64,000 nucleotides of DNA from Piezodorus guildinii (GCA_023052935.1 CM041297.1:104275563-104339562); one strand, 5' to 3'. Shown: positions 1 through 11,418, numbered from the stretch's first letter. Notes: generated by a model from the sequence alone, not told the origin. Program-made: numbers and translations.

Positions 1-128
1 GGTACTCGTTAAAGATCCCTATCATAAAAAAAAAACCTGGATAGGCAAAATTTAGGACTCCCACAGTAGCATCGTCCGATTAGCCACAGCAGCATAAAGG
101 GACGTTAAATAAATAAACAAACAAACAA
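1..128 (+). mobile_element. SINE family A, 3' end only
   Basis: This is the 3' portion of a SINE cut by the window start. It shares the block around GTAGCATCGTCCGATTAGCC and the AAATAAACAAACAAAC-type tail with copies at 12683-12974 (+), 27700-27848 (-), 43701-43818 (-) and 56043-56165 (-). The tRNA-like head lies outside the window, so its boundaries cannot be set here. Confidence 0.75.
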
Positions 129-1000
129 CAACAGCAATTTTTAATTCATACTGAATAAAGTGTTAGATAATAAAATATGGGGATAATAAAAATGTATTAC
201 TATTATTTTTTTTCTTGAAGCCACGTCGCTAAAAAAAGATATATTTAGTATAAACAAAGAAAAAAGAAAATATCGAAGGCCTTAGGGTAATTTGTACGTT
301 CAGTACTCTACAGATCACGATCTACGCTTAAGTTTCTCGTGCTCCAAATCGGAAAATTTCTATTATTATGTTCACCGTACACTGAACTATAAGGTGCACA
401 CAAATGTAAAATCCAATATTGGATTTTTTTTTAAATATTTAAATATGAATCCGCCATTTTTCAGATATAAAGGACCACAAGACACTCATTGTTAAATACA
501 ATATAGTAAGCATTAAAAAAATTGTCATGAATATTTTCCAGAGATAATGATTATGTTTCGTATACACGTATTATAATACTATGATTAAGATAAAAAGCAT
601 TTTCAGCTTCGAACATATATTATAATAATTATAAAAATAAAATAAAATCTCCATGAGCATTTAGTAAATTTTGACTTTCTTTGAGGTACCATTCCATTTT
701 ACTTTTCTTTATTTTTTAAATGTCTTTTTTTTAATTTTTTCAAGAACCTTACCAATCAATGGAGGTAAGGAAAAAAAAAAAAAAAAAAAAAAAATATATA
801 TATATAATAATTGCCTACCTTTATTTTAATTATAATTTACTAATAATAATAAAAAAAAAAGGAAACATATGCCTGTATGTAGTATCCATTGTTAACAGAT
901 TGTGTATGAATTTGGTCGTTATTACAATTGATGAAGTTATTATTGACAGTTGAGAATATATGATAGGGAAGTTGGCTGGTCATGAAGAAAACACACACTA
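129..1000. other. AT-rich spacer without recognisable gene
   Basis: Low-complexity AT-rich DNA with an A-run followed by a short (TA) tract near 769-806. The short open frames here have no recognisable domain and biased composition, so I read them as chance. Confidence 0.6.
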
Positions 1001-1082
1001 ATAAAATAAACTTATTTCATTGCTTGGCGACGTTTAGGCCTGCATTGTTGGCCTTCGCCAGGGCTATTAACAACAAAATAAC
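1001..1082 (-). repeat. hammerhead-like retroelement relic (degenerate)
   Basis: On the minus strand the order is CTGGCGA, a stem-loop whose arms contain GGCC, then TAAACGTC. This resembles the hammerhead core (CUGANGA, helix II, GAAA, GUC) with changes in both conserved boxes. It matches in layout the better motifs at 15526-15558 and 19577-19605. I infer a decayed terminal region of a Penelope-like element; ribozyme activity is unlikely. Confidence 0.45.
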
Positions 1083-1166
1083 AACCAATGCAATTAAAAT
1101 AGAATAATAATTTAAATAATAAGATATAAAAACATAAATTAATTATAAAATAAAACTGCTATGTAA

Positions 1167-1290
1167 ATATTTGAAGATTTTAAAGAGAATCTAAGCAACT
1201 AATTAAAGTGATATATGTGTCTTCACCTATACGATATTATTTTCATAACTTTAATTAGTTGCTTAGATTCTTATCATAATCTTCAAATAT
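1167..1290. mobile_element. 124-bp hairpin element (MITE-like)
   Basis: Two arms of about 43 bp (1167-1209 and 1249-1290) are inverted copies of each other with one small indel, around a 39-bp loop. The arms contain AATCTAAGCAACTAATTAAA and its complement. No coding capacity. A fold-back MITE is the simplest reading; the target-site duplication is not resolved. Confidence 0.6.
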
Positions 1291-1429
1291 GCTCTAACCG
1301 ATTTTATTTTTTTTGTTGCCAAATTTTATTATTTAACTTGATGTTATTATTTACTTTCACTTACCTATTATATGAAATATATAGTCAGAGAAAGTATTGC
1401 AATCGTGAAAATTTTCGAATACGAATTTT

Positions 1430-2260
1430 CAATGCAAATACACCTTCTGGGGTCTCCTGAGTCCAAATGACAAGGTCGCGCAAACATGTCTGTGTGTGTG
1501 TGTGTATGGTAAGTCTAGAGCAAAAATTATTATAACTGAAATTTCAGATTCAAGACAACGATACGGCCGAGATGTTAAGTTTTTCATCAAAATAAGTTAA
1601 CCTAAAGAGCCATTAAATACAATTTAATTAGCTTTATTATGATGTAGGTTTCATTCTGATTGAAATAGTCTGACAGGGCTGAAATGCCGATATCTTAAAT
1701 TTTCTTCTTCTAAAGTACCTTTAATTTTGTAGATTTCCAAACATTAGGCACGTCAGCTTATTAGCATTGGTATATAACGGCTAAATATGCAAGTTGAGCA
1801 AATTTGATAAACAATTAGAGGAGAAGAAATCAAACAAATTTTTTAAAAGTAATTTTTGTTCTTTTGAACACAAGAATATTAATATAGATGTTTAATAATA
1901 TACCGTTGGATAGCTAAAGCTTTTAGAAAAAATATTATCTAATACACGGAATTGTAAATGTTAATAGAGAGTGATTAAAAGCCGATAAAACTAACTGATT
2001 GTGGTAATTAAAATATAATGGATTGCTAAAAAAACACATGTTTCTACTGTAATTCAATTAACTTTATTGTTTAACAATTTTTTTGTATCTCTAAATATAT
2101 TTAAAAATTCTTATATTGATTTTAACAACGGAGGTAAGAGAAAGCCGTGTTTTGCGCGCACTAGATTTTTAATTTAATTTTGTTGATTGTTATCTGTTAT
2201 TTTTTAGCTACAATGTAGGCCAAAACTCAAAAGTTTATCTTATTAGTGTGTTCTTCTTGA
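1430..2260 (+). repeat. dispersed repeat family X, copy 1
   Basis: A long noncoding repeat with a (TG)n tract near 1490, then GGTAAGTCTAG, a block around GAGATGTTAAG, GACAGGGCTGAAATGCCGA, AAGTACCTTTAATTTTGTAG, and farther on GCCGATAAAACTAA and TTGCGCGCAC. The same ordered blocks recur at 30960-32430 (+), 37010-37400 (+) and 33650-34065 (-). It has no protein signature. It is probably a nonautonomous DNA element or an old unclassified repeat. Confidence 0.65.
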
Positions 2261-3165
2261 TGAAAGCAACCTCAGCCAACTTCCTGAGCATCATTACCAT
2301 TGTTTTTATCGGAATAAAATTTAACATATCTTAATAAAAAAAAATCAAAATACTAATAAATATAGATTTAACAATAATCGTCCCAACAATCCTTAGCAAA
2401 TAGTAAATTGAAAAAAAAAAAAAAAAAGTAATTTCCTCTTGGAAAACAAAGACAATTACTTCTGAGATGTACGGCCTAGCTGGGAACAAAACATCCCTCA
2501 GGCTACCCGGTCAAGTGATGACTAACACTTAGGAATAGATAGGTCCTGTCAGGACCAACACAATCTACGGATCTCGCTCGCTCAGAACCATCTGGATGAG
2601 GGTCGGGATTTTCCTTTAGAATGGATAGAACCATTGGTCAGTAGTCAGATTGTATCTGTTCAGATAAATCTGGCTTTGAAAGTGAGTTCGACTGATCATT
2701 GTTGAATAACGGTAAATTAGACTGTCACGCAAAGCATTACCCAACTGATGAATTCCTGTACTCAACAAGGAAGTAAAAGTATCCTTGATGCATGTAATTA
2801 AAAATAATTACATAATCTCAAAACTTAATTTTCTTCCAACTTAATTAAATATAATTAAGACCCGCAATAAATAAGAAAATAAAAGGAAAGAAAGAAATTC
2901 ACCATTATTAAATAAACACACTGGCTAGGAAGCTCTTTAAAGCTTACGCATGGGCGAGCGTGAAAGAGCGTTCCTTTACACCCGCTCGGCCAAGAGTTTC
3001 CGAGAGCATTCTAAGCCTGTTTATTCAAGAGTTGTGAATAATTTCTTTCCGTCTTAGTGTTTATACAAAATTACGGAGTGGAATAACTTCTCATGGAAAC
3101 ACAATGAGTAATACAGAGAAATCGCCTGTAATTAATTTCCAATTAGATACACACTCACAAAAGAA
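2261..3165. other. unclassified spacer
   Basis: AT-rich DNA with a somewhat GC-richer stretch at about 2465-2720 and another at 2930-3010. I see no reading frame, tRNA box or repeat match for either. Confidence 0.5.
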
Positions 3166-3555
3166 AATTGAGACGTTGATTTCCAAAAGGTACTATATCC
3201 ATTCTAGGAACTTTTACAGGAGACGAGAAAATCACTAATTATTATATTATTGAATTAGCTAATTTGATTCTTTTCCAATTAAAATCCAGAATTGTTTTTC
3301 AGTATATTAATAACATCATATTAAAGATATGAAATGAGATGTTTTGGTATAATTTGGGACGAAATTAAATGTGTAATTAATTCATTTAGAAAATAATTAT
3401 ATTTCTAAATTGCGTTTATAAAGGCCTTGGGTGTATATTAGATAAAATCAAATAGGAAATTTAGATACATTTAAGTGATGAGAATACAAATATGTAAAAA
3501 AATCAATTTTGTAAAAAATGTCCTTTAGTACCTTTTGGAAATCAACGTCTCAATT
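3166..3555 (+). mobile_element. MITE-1 (390 bp), copy 1
   Basis: A noncoding element bounded by perfect 30-bp terminal inverted repeats beginning AATTGAGACGTTGATTTCCA and continuing through AAAAGGTACTA. Copies are at 11419-11804 (reverse orientation) and 61130-61518 (same orientation). All are about 390 bp and AT-rich inside with conserved internal blocks. This is a deletion-derivative or MITE mobilised in trans by an unknown DNA transposase. No clear target-site duplication can be fixed, because the ends run into AATT. Confidence 0.9.
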
Positions 3556-4216
3556 GTAGATGACAAGGTAAAAGCAAGTTTTGCAGCATTTGAATTGTTA
3601 GTGTATAAAAATAAAATAAAAATTCTCAGGTGATTGATAATTTTGCTAGCGAGACCTAATATTGCAATACATGACTGCATTATTATATTTTTTTCTCATC
3701 CCCTTTCGGTACAACACTTGATTTTCCTTTGTATTCCCTTATTTATTCCTGTATCCTCCGTAAGTTTTAAGCAACTGTGGAACAGTACTTACAATTTTTA
3801 AACATGATCCTTGAGAGGATTTATTATTAGTGACTGGGCTGATTTAAGACTGTATGGATTCCAAAAATTACGACTTAAAACAGCCTTAATCTATTCATTA
3901 CCTAATCAGATACAACAATATTTTGCCTCCGTTTTGGGACTGGTGTGGGTATTAAACAAAAAATCAGCGGTTTGGCAACTTTCCTTATTTTTATTTATTT
4001 ATATTTTTTTTATATATTTTTTTTTTCTTAACCCCAATTTAGTTGCATGTTTTGCTAAAATATTTTCTGAATAATTTCCTTTTACTGTATCTAAATACAT
4101 TTTAAGGATATTTCTGTTAGAGATTAGGTTTTTGTGCAATCACTGATTTGCTATTCCTCTTGGTGATGGGGATCACTTCAATCTTGACACTTCCAGACTT
4201 AGGCTAATCTTAAACT
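3556..4216. other. AT-rich spacer
   Basis: No recognisable element. An 87-codon frame at 3811-4074 has a hydrophobic, low-complexity C-terminus and no domain; I treat it as chance. Confidence 0.5.
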
Positions 4217-4550
4217 CTAGCTTACACTATGTTGCCACCTCTGAGGAGCTGGCGGAATCTTAAGCCTACTAAAAACCGGGTTTGGACGGACTTCTAAGGA
4301 ATTATAAAAGTTATGTCTTCTTTTACCTAGGAATTCACTCACTTTAGGAATATTAAATAGTAAATGAAACCTTTCTGCCTTTTCTTTTTCAAATGTAGTT
4401 TTTCTTGCAATCTTCTTTAAAACGCCATTTTGGAATTTTTGTAGTTTCTTTTTTGAGTTATCTGAAGAATGGATTAGTAATGGTGCTCCGTATAGTAGTG
4501 AATGTCTGATCACACTTTTGTAAATTAGTAGTTTCAGTTTTAATTGTAGT
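4217..4550 (-). pseudogene. Jockey-like reverse transcriptase C-terminus, 5'-truncated relic
   Basis: The minus-strand translation contains LLIYKSVIRHSLLYGAPLL, followed by KLQKFQNGVLKKIARKTTF and a tail ending in NPVFSRLKIPPAPQRWQ. It aligns by eye with the C-terminal region of the Jockey element at 16872-18594, which has LQIYKAIIRPTMLYGAPLM, then LKQLQTFQNSILRRIVRGT and PKPGRWQ. The whole catalytic palm is missing, so no activity is expected. It appears to be a related but not identical family, since identity is only partial. Confidence 0.8.
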
Positions 4551-4739
4551 TATAAGCAGTATAAAGACAAATATTTCATTTTAGATTAATTGAGAAGTTG
4601 TAAAAAAAAACTGCAAATTATTACAAAATGGTTAATAATAATTAATTATTAATAATAATAATAACTATATTAGAGTATAACTGTTCGTAGCTCCTAATCT
4701 TTTCGACTTTTCTGTTTATCACGCTTTACTGATTCTAAA

Positions 4740-5080
4740 ACTCTCTACATATTTTTCTCTATCTTTAAAAATAAATGAGTTATGAGCGATAATTTATGGG
4801 TAAAATTAATTTTTTTTTTCTCTTTTTTATAATTATTCGCTTTTTTTTTGTTAAAAAACCCTACTAATTGTTTATCCATCTTTAAACAAAATAGAGTTAT
4901 TAAATAAAATCCCTTTTAATTGGCCGCAATTTTAAGAATAACCAACTGATATCAACCCTGCGTACTGTAGTATTTTTGTGGCGAATTTAAAAAAAATTGG
5001 TACAATAGTTCCGGAGGTATGCCGCGGGCGGTGGACAAACGGATAATTTTTTTATTCGTTATTGGTGTTCTACATATCTT
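4740..5080 (+). repeat. dispersed repeat family Y, copy 1
   Basis: Shares ordered blocks with 48780-49210: GAGTTATTAAATAAAAT, a following GGCC-containing AT block, and a GTTCCGGAGG-like block followed by CCGCGG and GGACAAA. It is noncoding, with poly(T)-rich interruptions. The class is unknown. Confidence 0.5.
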
Positions 5081-5319
5081 GAATTGTTCGCTCTCAAATT
5101 TCGTTCTTATTTATTTATTTTTTTTTTTTTTTATGAGAAGCTGATTTCGGGACCTCCTAAATTTAATAAAAAATCGAAGCAACAACTGCTGGGTTCTTTC
5201 TTCTTCTTTATCAAGCTCATAATTTGTTACATATAATCACTTCGATAGAACACATGTGAACTTAGGTCAACCAAAAGTTGACCAACACTGCATTAAACTG
5301 CACAGACACGACAAAAGAC

Positions 5320-5475
5320 CTGTCAATAGCTGAAATGCCTTTTACGAGAAGGCTGAAGAAAATCTGGATGAGAGACCTCTGGTAATTAAAGCCTGGCAAA
5401 GTATACAGCAGGGAACTTTTTTTATTGTAAAAAAACTTCTTACAAAGGAAAGAATAAAAATATATGAAGAAAACA
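5320..5475 (+). pseudogene. 3' end of an RTE-like LINE, copy 1
   Basis: The short plus-strand translation LSIAEMPFTRRLKKIWMRDLW ends at a stop at 5383-5385. It matches the 58597-58665 copy (KSIAEMPVRKGRLKRSWMRD, then LC and stop), and the DNA similarity continues past the stop codon. Basic RxSWMRDL-type tails are typical of the C-termini of RTE-like and related LINE polyproteins. Only the last 20 codons and the 3' UTR remain. Confidence 0.55.
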
Positions 5476-5534
5476 ATTTTTTTTTGTGCTACGATCATAA
5501 TGGAATATATTCCATTTAAAAAACAAAACATCAA

Positions 5535-7021
5535 TACAAAAACACATGCCTGGAAAGCAGTTATATTTCATAACAATGCTGGGTTTTTGTTCAAATAGAG
5601 AATATAATAAGATTCTCAGGACTTATAAAAAAATTTACCTTTGAAACAATGATGATAGAAACAGTACATTAAAAACAAAAAACAATGGTTTGAAAAAGGT
5701 TTTGTTTCCTTCTCCAAACCCATATATGTACCCAATTAGTTCTCTCTTAACTCCATTTTATTAATATTCTTTTCCATATATTTCTGAAAAATAGACTCGT
5801 CAACTGAAAAGTAGAACTTAGTTCGAACGTTTAGCAAACTTAATTCAACTAACTTAGGTTTAAGTTTTAAAAAAATATTCCATAATATTTAAGTTACTCC
5901 AAAATATAAGCAAGGAACGTTGACATTTTATTTTATTTAGTTTCTATTTTGGGTTACAAAAAGAAACGGGACAAACACAAGGAAACCCTTCTTTGAGGTC
6001 TAACAAGATCAGTTTCCTTTTTTTGAGACGTGACTTTTTCTTATATGACGGAATAAACTTTCTCACACGATTCATAACTTTTCCAAGGGGCGCTTTGATA
6101 TTTTAACTCGGCGCCTTCCCCTATCTAGGCGAGATGTATTCTTCAACACTGACAGTCAAATTCATTTCGGAGTCGACTTAAATTTATTCAACCTACACAT
6201 AGCTTGAAAAATAATAAACTTTCTAAACTTGACGTAGAAAAAACAATAAAAATATATAAATTTAAAAAATCAAAAAACATTAAAATTTAAAAAAAAATTG
6301 AAGAATAGAATAGAATAAGAAACTTCAATCCCGGACGTAGTAGAATCATTAATCATGACAATAAGTTAATAAATTATGTTTAAACTAGCTGACCAGACAG
6401 ACTATATATATATATATATATATAGATAAATAGATAGATGGAAGAGATTATTATTACCTTGCGAACTGAAAGAAAAGAACCTCTATAACAGTAACCTTTT
6501 TCTTTCATGAGACCTTCTAGGGACTGTTATAAACACAACAAAAATAGGAATTAGCAAAATCAGTCAAGCCGTTCACGCGTGGTGCAATCACCAAGGGATG
6601 AGAGAGAGAGAGAGAGATTATTGGTACCTAGGAAAACTTAATATACAGAAAAAAAAAAAGTCTAAATGACATTTTTATGTATATATTACAGCAAAAAAAA
6701 TAAAGAAAGAAATTTAACTCATAAATTAAAAGAGCGTTAAACACTATTAACCTAACATTAGTCAGCATAATGAAATTGGCTTACATCCGATTGGGAAGTA
6801 AGACGGGACTAAAAGAGGAGTAATGGAGCATGGCGGATATTTGACGGAAAAATATTCAAAAAAACAGTGGACCGGAGTAAAAAGAAGTTCTTATATTTTT
6901 TGTTTCTATGCAATTATGTATTATGTGAATCCAAACAGATAAAATCTTTTGAAAGGAACCATTGGATATTTTCTTGTATATCATCTTTGAAATATAAACC
7001 ACTGTTCATTAAGTTACATCC

Positions 7022-7101
<80 letters not shown>

Positions 7102-7380
7102 ATACATAGTTCTAAAAATCAAGTGCCCTATTAATTATTGAAATATAGACCGTTTAGTATGTAAAACATAAGTCAAGAGTTCGCATTACCTCTCATGCAG
7201 ATCATTAATTTGGAGAAATAGTTTTTAAGGCGAATGAATCTCGAGTTTACGAGTAAAGGGCTGGAAGAGAGGGGCGATGCCTCATGATGGATGTTATAAT
7301 AGGAACATGTCAACCGTTTTAGAAAAAAAAAATTGTACGTCTTCAATATAATTTTAATATACTTTTTTGAAGTGAAAACA
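5535..7380. other. AT-rich spacer with simple repeats
   Basis: No gene signature. It contains (TA)n near 6403-6424, a (GA)n tract near 6600-6616, and the long (TA)n listed separately. Confidence 0.6.
7025..7099. repeat. (TA)n microsatellite
   Basis: An uninterrupted TA dinucleotide tract of about 75 bp. Confidence 0.97.
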
Positions 7381-7384
7381 TATT

Positions 7385-7530
7385 TAAGCGCGTTCTGCGA
7401 TTTTCGGCAGGGATAAAACTTTATTTCAGGTGACGGACGCGTTACCAACATGCTGACGTCACATGCTATAAGTTGGTGCATGCGCAGCGGGCTATGTATA
7501 CCTGTCTACTAATGATCGATATCAATTCCC
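7385..7530 (+). repeat. dispersed repeat family Z, copy 1
   Basis: A GC-richer block with TGCGATTTTCGGCAGGGATA, GGTGACGG and GCATGCGCAGCGG, followed by an ATCGATATC-like segment. It is matched in order and orientation at 27425-27565. The short frames across it are not protein-like. Class unknown. Confidence 0.6.
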
Positions 7531-8060
7531 ATAATATACTCATATAATCATATAATATAAAAGTGCAACAACAAGAATATACAAGAAAAAAAATAAGCGT
7601 GAGACTTCTTTCTAACCTCCCTTGTTATAGCCCGCTGTAAGTATCAAGTTTAATTTTTGTGAATTTTCATATAATTTGCTTTCCTACTTAGGTAATATGC
7701 TGTAAAGATCAAAACTGTATACGGTACTCTCGTCGACACTCTTAATGTTTTCGTTCTGTAATGTGCAAAGTTACAGGAATTGATAATTTTTAATGAAAAC
7801 ATTTTTTTAACTGGGGAATGAATTTTATAACTCGAGAACCAGCTCAGTCTCAGTCACCAAATTTATGTCACTTTTAAATATCGTATAGATGTGTAGCCCT
7901 TGTTAATTTCACAGTTTTTCACACAGTCCCTTTTGAGAAATCCCCGTGTAAACTTCGTGAAACACGAGTATTTGCCATTTTATAAAATCCATATAAAAAA
8001 AGTACTATGTTCTCAATATCGGAACATTAACAGCAAGTAGGGCTGTGACTAAGCTATGTA
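7531..8060. other. unclassified spacer
   Basis: No reading frame, tRNA box or repeat match recognised. Confidence 0.5.
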
Positions 8061-8061
8061 A

Positions 8062-8795
8062 TAATAATGATAGGCTTACTGAACCCAAAGGTTCGATGCC
8101 GATCCTACCAAATTCCGCCTACACAGGGTCGTCCAATGTCCACCTTTCAAGCCCAAGCCCCCAAGATCAGCCAATCCTTTCATCGACGTCTCGGCATACC
8201 TTTTGGACGCTTATCAGTCGGTTCAGCGAATACCAACTTTCTGGGAATCCGCTCTTCACCGAGCCCAACAACTTTACTCGCACATTTAAGTCTCCGCGAT
8301 GCTATCAACTCAATTATATTCACAGGGTACAAGCTCCGCAATTACGCGTTGTGCAACCTAGTGTGGTCTCATCTGTCTTCAGACCAAATATTTTACGCAG
8401 TACCTTATTTCCGAAAACCTTAAGCCGCTGTTCATCCTTCAAATTAAGCGGCCACGTTTCACATCCGTAAAGAACCGTCGAAATTTTATATTTTTTTTTT
8501 TTTATTAACACACTTGAATTTAGTTGTATGGTTTCCGTGTCTTCACCTAGCAGTACCAAATCATCGGCATACCCTAACACCGGAAACCTATAGCCCATAT
8601 TTCAACCTTTCTCGTCACCTTTTCTATGACATGTTCTAAAGCTATATTAAATCAAACAGGTAAAAGGGAGCCACGCTGTTTCAAACCCGTTCGCACCTCA
8701 AATTTCTCGTAGTAATTATGAGCGATTCTAACTTTATGAAATGTTTCCGACAAACACATCTCTACTAGGTTTACTAACTTGACTAAGCTATGTTT
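8062..8795 (-). pseudogene. RTE-like reverse transcriptase relic with internal deletion
   Basis: Reading the minus strand from 8795 gives LVNLVEMCLSETFHKVRIA, a GLKQ-x-GSLLPV segment (motif B region), FNIALEHVIEKVT and YADDLVLLGEDTETIQ (motif C, catalytic DD present). The sequence then jumps through a poly(A) (T on +, 8489-8503) to YKISTVLYGCETWPLNLKDE. A C-terminal part follows that is co-linear with the copy at 51861-52571. The segment between motif C and the YGCETW block is missing, and stops and frameshifts follow. The 3' end next to an AATAATAATGATAGGC tail (plus strand) mirrors the 3' end of the other copy. Dead copy of an RTE-like LINE. Confidence 0.8.
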
Positions 8796-9645
8796 AGAAA
8801 AATAATCAAAAGTCATTTTTTTTTTTTTTTTTTTTTTTAGACTTTTAACGGCTGCAACACTATAACAAAAGTATTTGCCCGAAAAATATTATCCACGGAG
8901 TTTTATTCATGAAAGGATAGAAAATAACAGGTTAATAAATAATTAAAATAAAAAATGTTGAGTGGCAAAATTAATGGAAATTGGACGATTTCTAATGGAT
9001 TGACCCGCATATACATATGGATGTAACGGTCTTATTTTATTGATTTTCAAAATAAATAAAAACATTGGCAATAAAAATAAAATATTGCTAGACTTTCATT
9101 TTCAACGGAATTACTCTCGCTACTTGGCTGAAGAGCCTGAGCATCTGGCGAAGATCCAACATAGTATTTGCAACAGCGGGTTTCGTCTATTTACGAGGAG
9201 CGAAAGAAATGTGTCTAGAGGGCAATATCATATGGAAAGTATCAGCGTATATCTAGGAGAGTTCTCACTTTGAATGGATTACTAATGTATGTTTTTACAC
9301 ATATTATGTTGTTCACAAAATTTATAATTATTTACAACATAAAAACAACAACCACCATACGTATAACAGCGTGTTTACACAATGTATAGGATTTGAAAAT
9401 TATCATTGATATTAGCATTATTGGTAATAAATTATAGTAAAGGATTCTAAGTACAAGGTACATATTTTTTATTCCTATTTCATTATATACCTCTTATATA
9501 TAAATTTAACGATTTTCACGGATAAAATAATATTGAGCAAGATAATTAATTCTGAGCCTAAAACTATTTATAAATTAAAACAATTAAAAAGCTGTATAAA
9601 ATCTTTAAATGCCGTTTGACAACAAAAATGTAGTTTTCAAAATGA
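8796..9645. other. AT-rich spacer
   Basis: Contains a T-run at about 8817-8839. A 77-codon open frame at 9040-9273 has ordinary composition but no motif I recognise, so I do not call it a gene. Confidence 0.5.
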
Positions 9646-9649
9646 TTGA

Positions 9650-10800
9650 GTAGAAAGAAAAGCGCTGCTGGAAGTGCTGGAGTATTATGGAGTGGATGGG
9701 ATGACAAAAATACTGATAAAAATGACACTGGATGGCCTCGGAATCAAGGGTCAAGTTTCAAGGACCCACCATTGAACCCTTCTCAATAGAATAGGACTAA
9801 GACATGGGGATAGAAATGTTTAACGTATTCCCAGACAAAATAAGGAAGGAAATATGGTAGAGCAACGAAGGTGGATGGAGAGAATAAAAAGATTAAGAAA
9901 CATCAAATTAAGATGCTTGGAATAAGCAGATGATCTAGCCCTAAGGGCGAAGACTAAAAGCGAATCAATAGAACACTTGAACAATGTAAAGTAAATAGAT
10001 AGAAGTACAGGTTAACAGATATCGTTTGAGAAACCAGAACTGACGACTACAGGTAAAAACGTTTGAAAGAAAATGATAAAGACGTACTGTATGCGGGAGG
10101 ATTAGAGTAACAAACAATTTCAAGTGCCTTAGGTAGCAACAGATCGTGGAAAGAATGTGTGAAAGGGAAAATAACTATATTTCAAAGACTAAGGTTTGCT
10201 ACAAGTAATGTATATAATAAAAAGAGCCTGTCATCAAACAAGAAGATAATACACTACAATACGGTCGTCAAACCGGTGATACTGTGCAGGATTGGAAAGA
10301 TTACTCTCCCCAAACTGAAGAATATTGTAGGAATAGAAAGAACAATACTAAGAAGAATTATACTATATGGTATACTAAGAAGTAAATGGTTTGGAAACGG
10401 ACATATAAATAAGCAGATAAGAGTTCTAAGGACATATGATGAGTATGAACCCAAGGAGATTAAATATAGAAATTTTCTATGAAATGAGAGAATAGAAGAA
10501 TGCTAAATGGGAGAAGAAACTGAGAGACAGGAAATAACAAATCAACACTGTATAGATAGGGATTACTATAGGAAAATACAGAAATTAGGATCCTTGTGGA
10601 AAAGAGAGATGCGAGAAAAGGAGTGGCGTGGACCGAAGAAAGACGGAAGCAGCAATCGGTGAGGATGCGAGAAAGAAGGGAAGAAAGAATAAAGGAGTTG
10701 TGGGACATGAAGGGAAAGTAGAAGTAAGTAAAGTAAGTAGGGAAGTAAGAATAAGGGTAGTGATCTTGGCGTGGACTCTAAGGCCGTTCCTTGAAAATAA
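9650..10800 (+). pseudogene. decayed LINE reverse transcriptase, C-terminal half
   Basis: The plus-strand frames give a motif C remnant E*ADDLALRAKTKSE at about 9910-9950, in which the Tyr codon of YADD is a stop. A segment with SLGSNRSWKECVKGK-like residues follows, then an open stretch at 10159-10482 containing QRLRFATSNVYNKKSLSS, HYNTVVKPVILC and GIERTILRRIILYGI, typical of the thumb and connection region of RTE-like or related LINEs. A Lys/Arg/Glu-rich tail runs to about 10730, and a CGTGGACTCTAAGGCCG-type 3' end precedes an A/T-rich terminus. Multiple stops and frameshifts show it is dead. The clade is uncertain. Confidence 0.7.
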
Positions 10801-11146
10801 ATAATTAAACTTCTGCTGACAAACTGTACATATTGCTTTAGGGTAGCCAGACAATTAAAATATACCGATTAATAATTTAAATCTAATGTCAGATTGTTAA
10901 AATCTGGCTGGTCTACTGATAGTGGATACTGTAGTCTTCATGTCATTTTGGTTCTTTTTTCTAACTCTTCTCCTTTTTGGCCATGGCAACGTATTGCAAC
11001 TACTCTCCAGCTAGGGATCGTTCTACCTTCCACAAACAACCCCCAGATTGCTGCACGGTCACATTTTTATCCCACATTCGGATGCCGAAAGATATACATT
11101 ACGTCTGTCAAAGAGTTAGAATTTACGAAAATCTTAAAATTAAGTT
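10801..11146. other. unclassified spacer
   Basis: Moderately GC-rich around 10920-11110. The open frames (10894-11157) show no domain. Confidence 0.45.
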
Positions 11147-11358
11147 GTTTTTTTTAACCCCTACTCCCCCTTTGTGACCTATACAGGGATTTCTCGGGCC
11201 AAGGGAGTAAGGGCGGGGGATTAATGCCGCAATGAAATCCCCAGAACCGAGATTCGAACTCATAATTTTTTTAACTCTATCAAATTCTATTATCTAATTG
11301 CATGACAACTCACGGGTCGTCCATGCGCGTTAACCAACTCGGCTACCACGCCCCAAAT
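11147..11358 (-). mobile_element. tRNA-derived SINE family C, with a 44-bp insertion in its head
   Basis: The minus strand begins GGGGCGTGGTAGCCGAGTTG. The A box is TAGCCGAGTTGG (11334-11345) and the B-box core is GTTCGAATC. A GC-rich body and an A-rich end follow. The flanking ATTAAGTT at 11139-11146 and 11359-11366 looks like a target-site duplication. A 44-bp AT-rich segment at 11263-11306 interrupts the T-arm and is flanked by AACTCA on both sides (11257-11262, 11307-11312). Removing it restores a normal spacing of GTGAGTTCGAATC. Confidence 0.8.
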
Positions 11359-11418
11359 ATTAAGTTTCATACGGTTTATTATTAATGTATATTAAATTAT
11401 AATATTGCAGAGATATAT

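Noticed and set aside
8045..8470. Plus-strand frames of 118-141 codons
   Set aside because: Antisense shadows of the minus-strand RTE-like relic.
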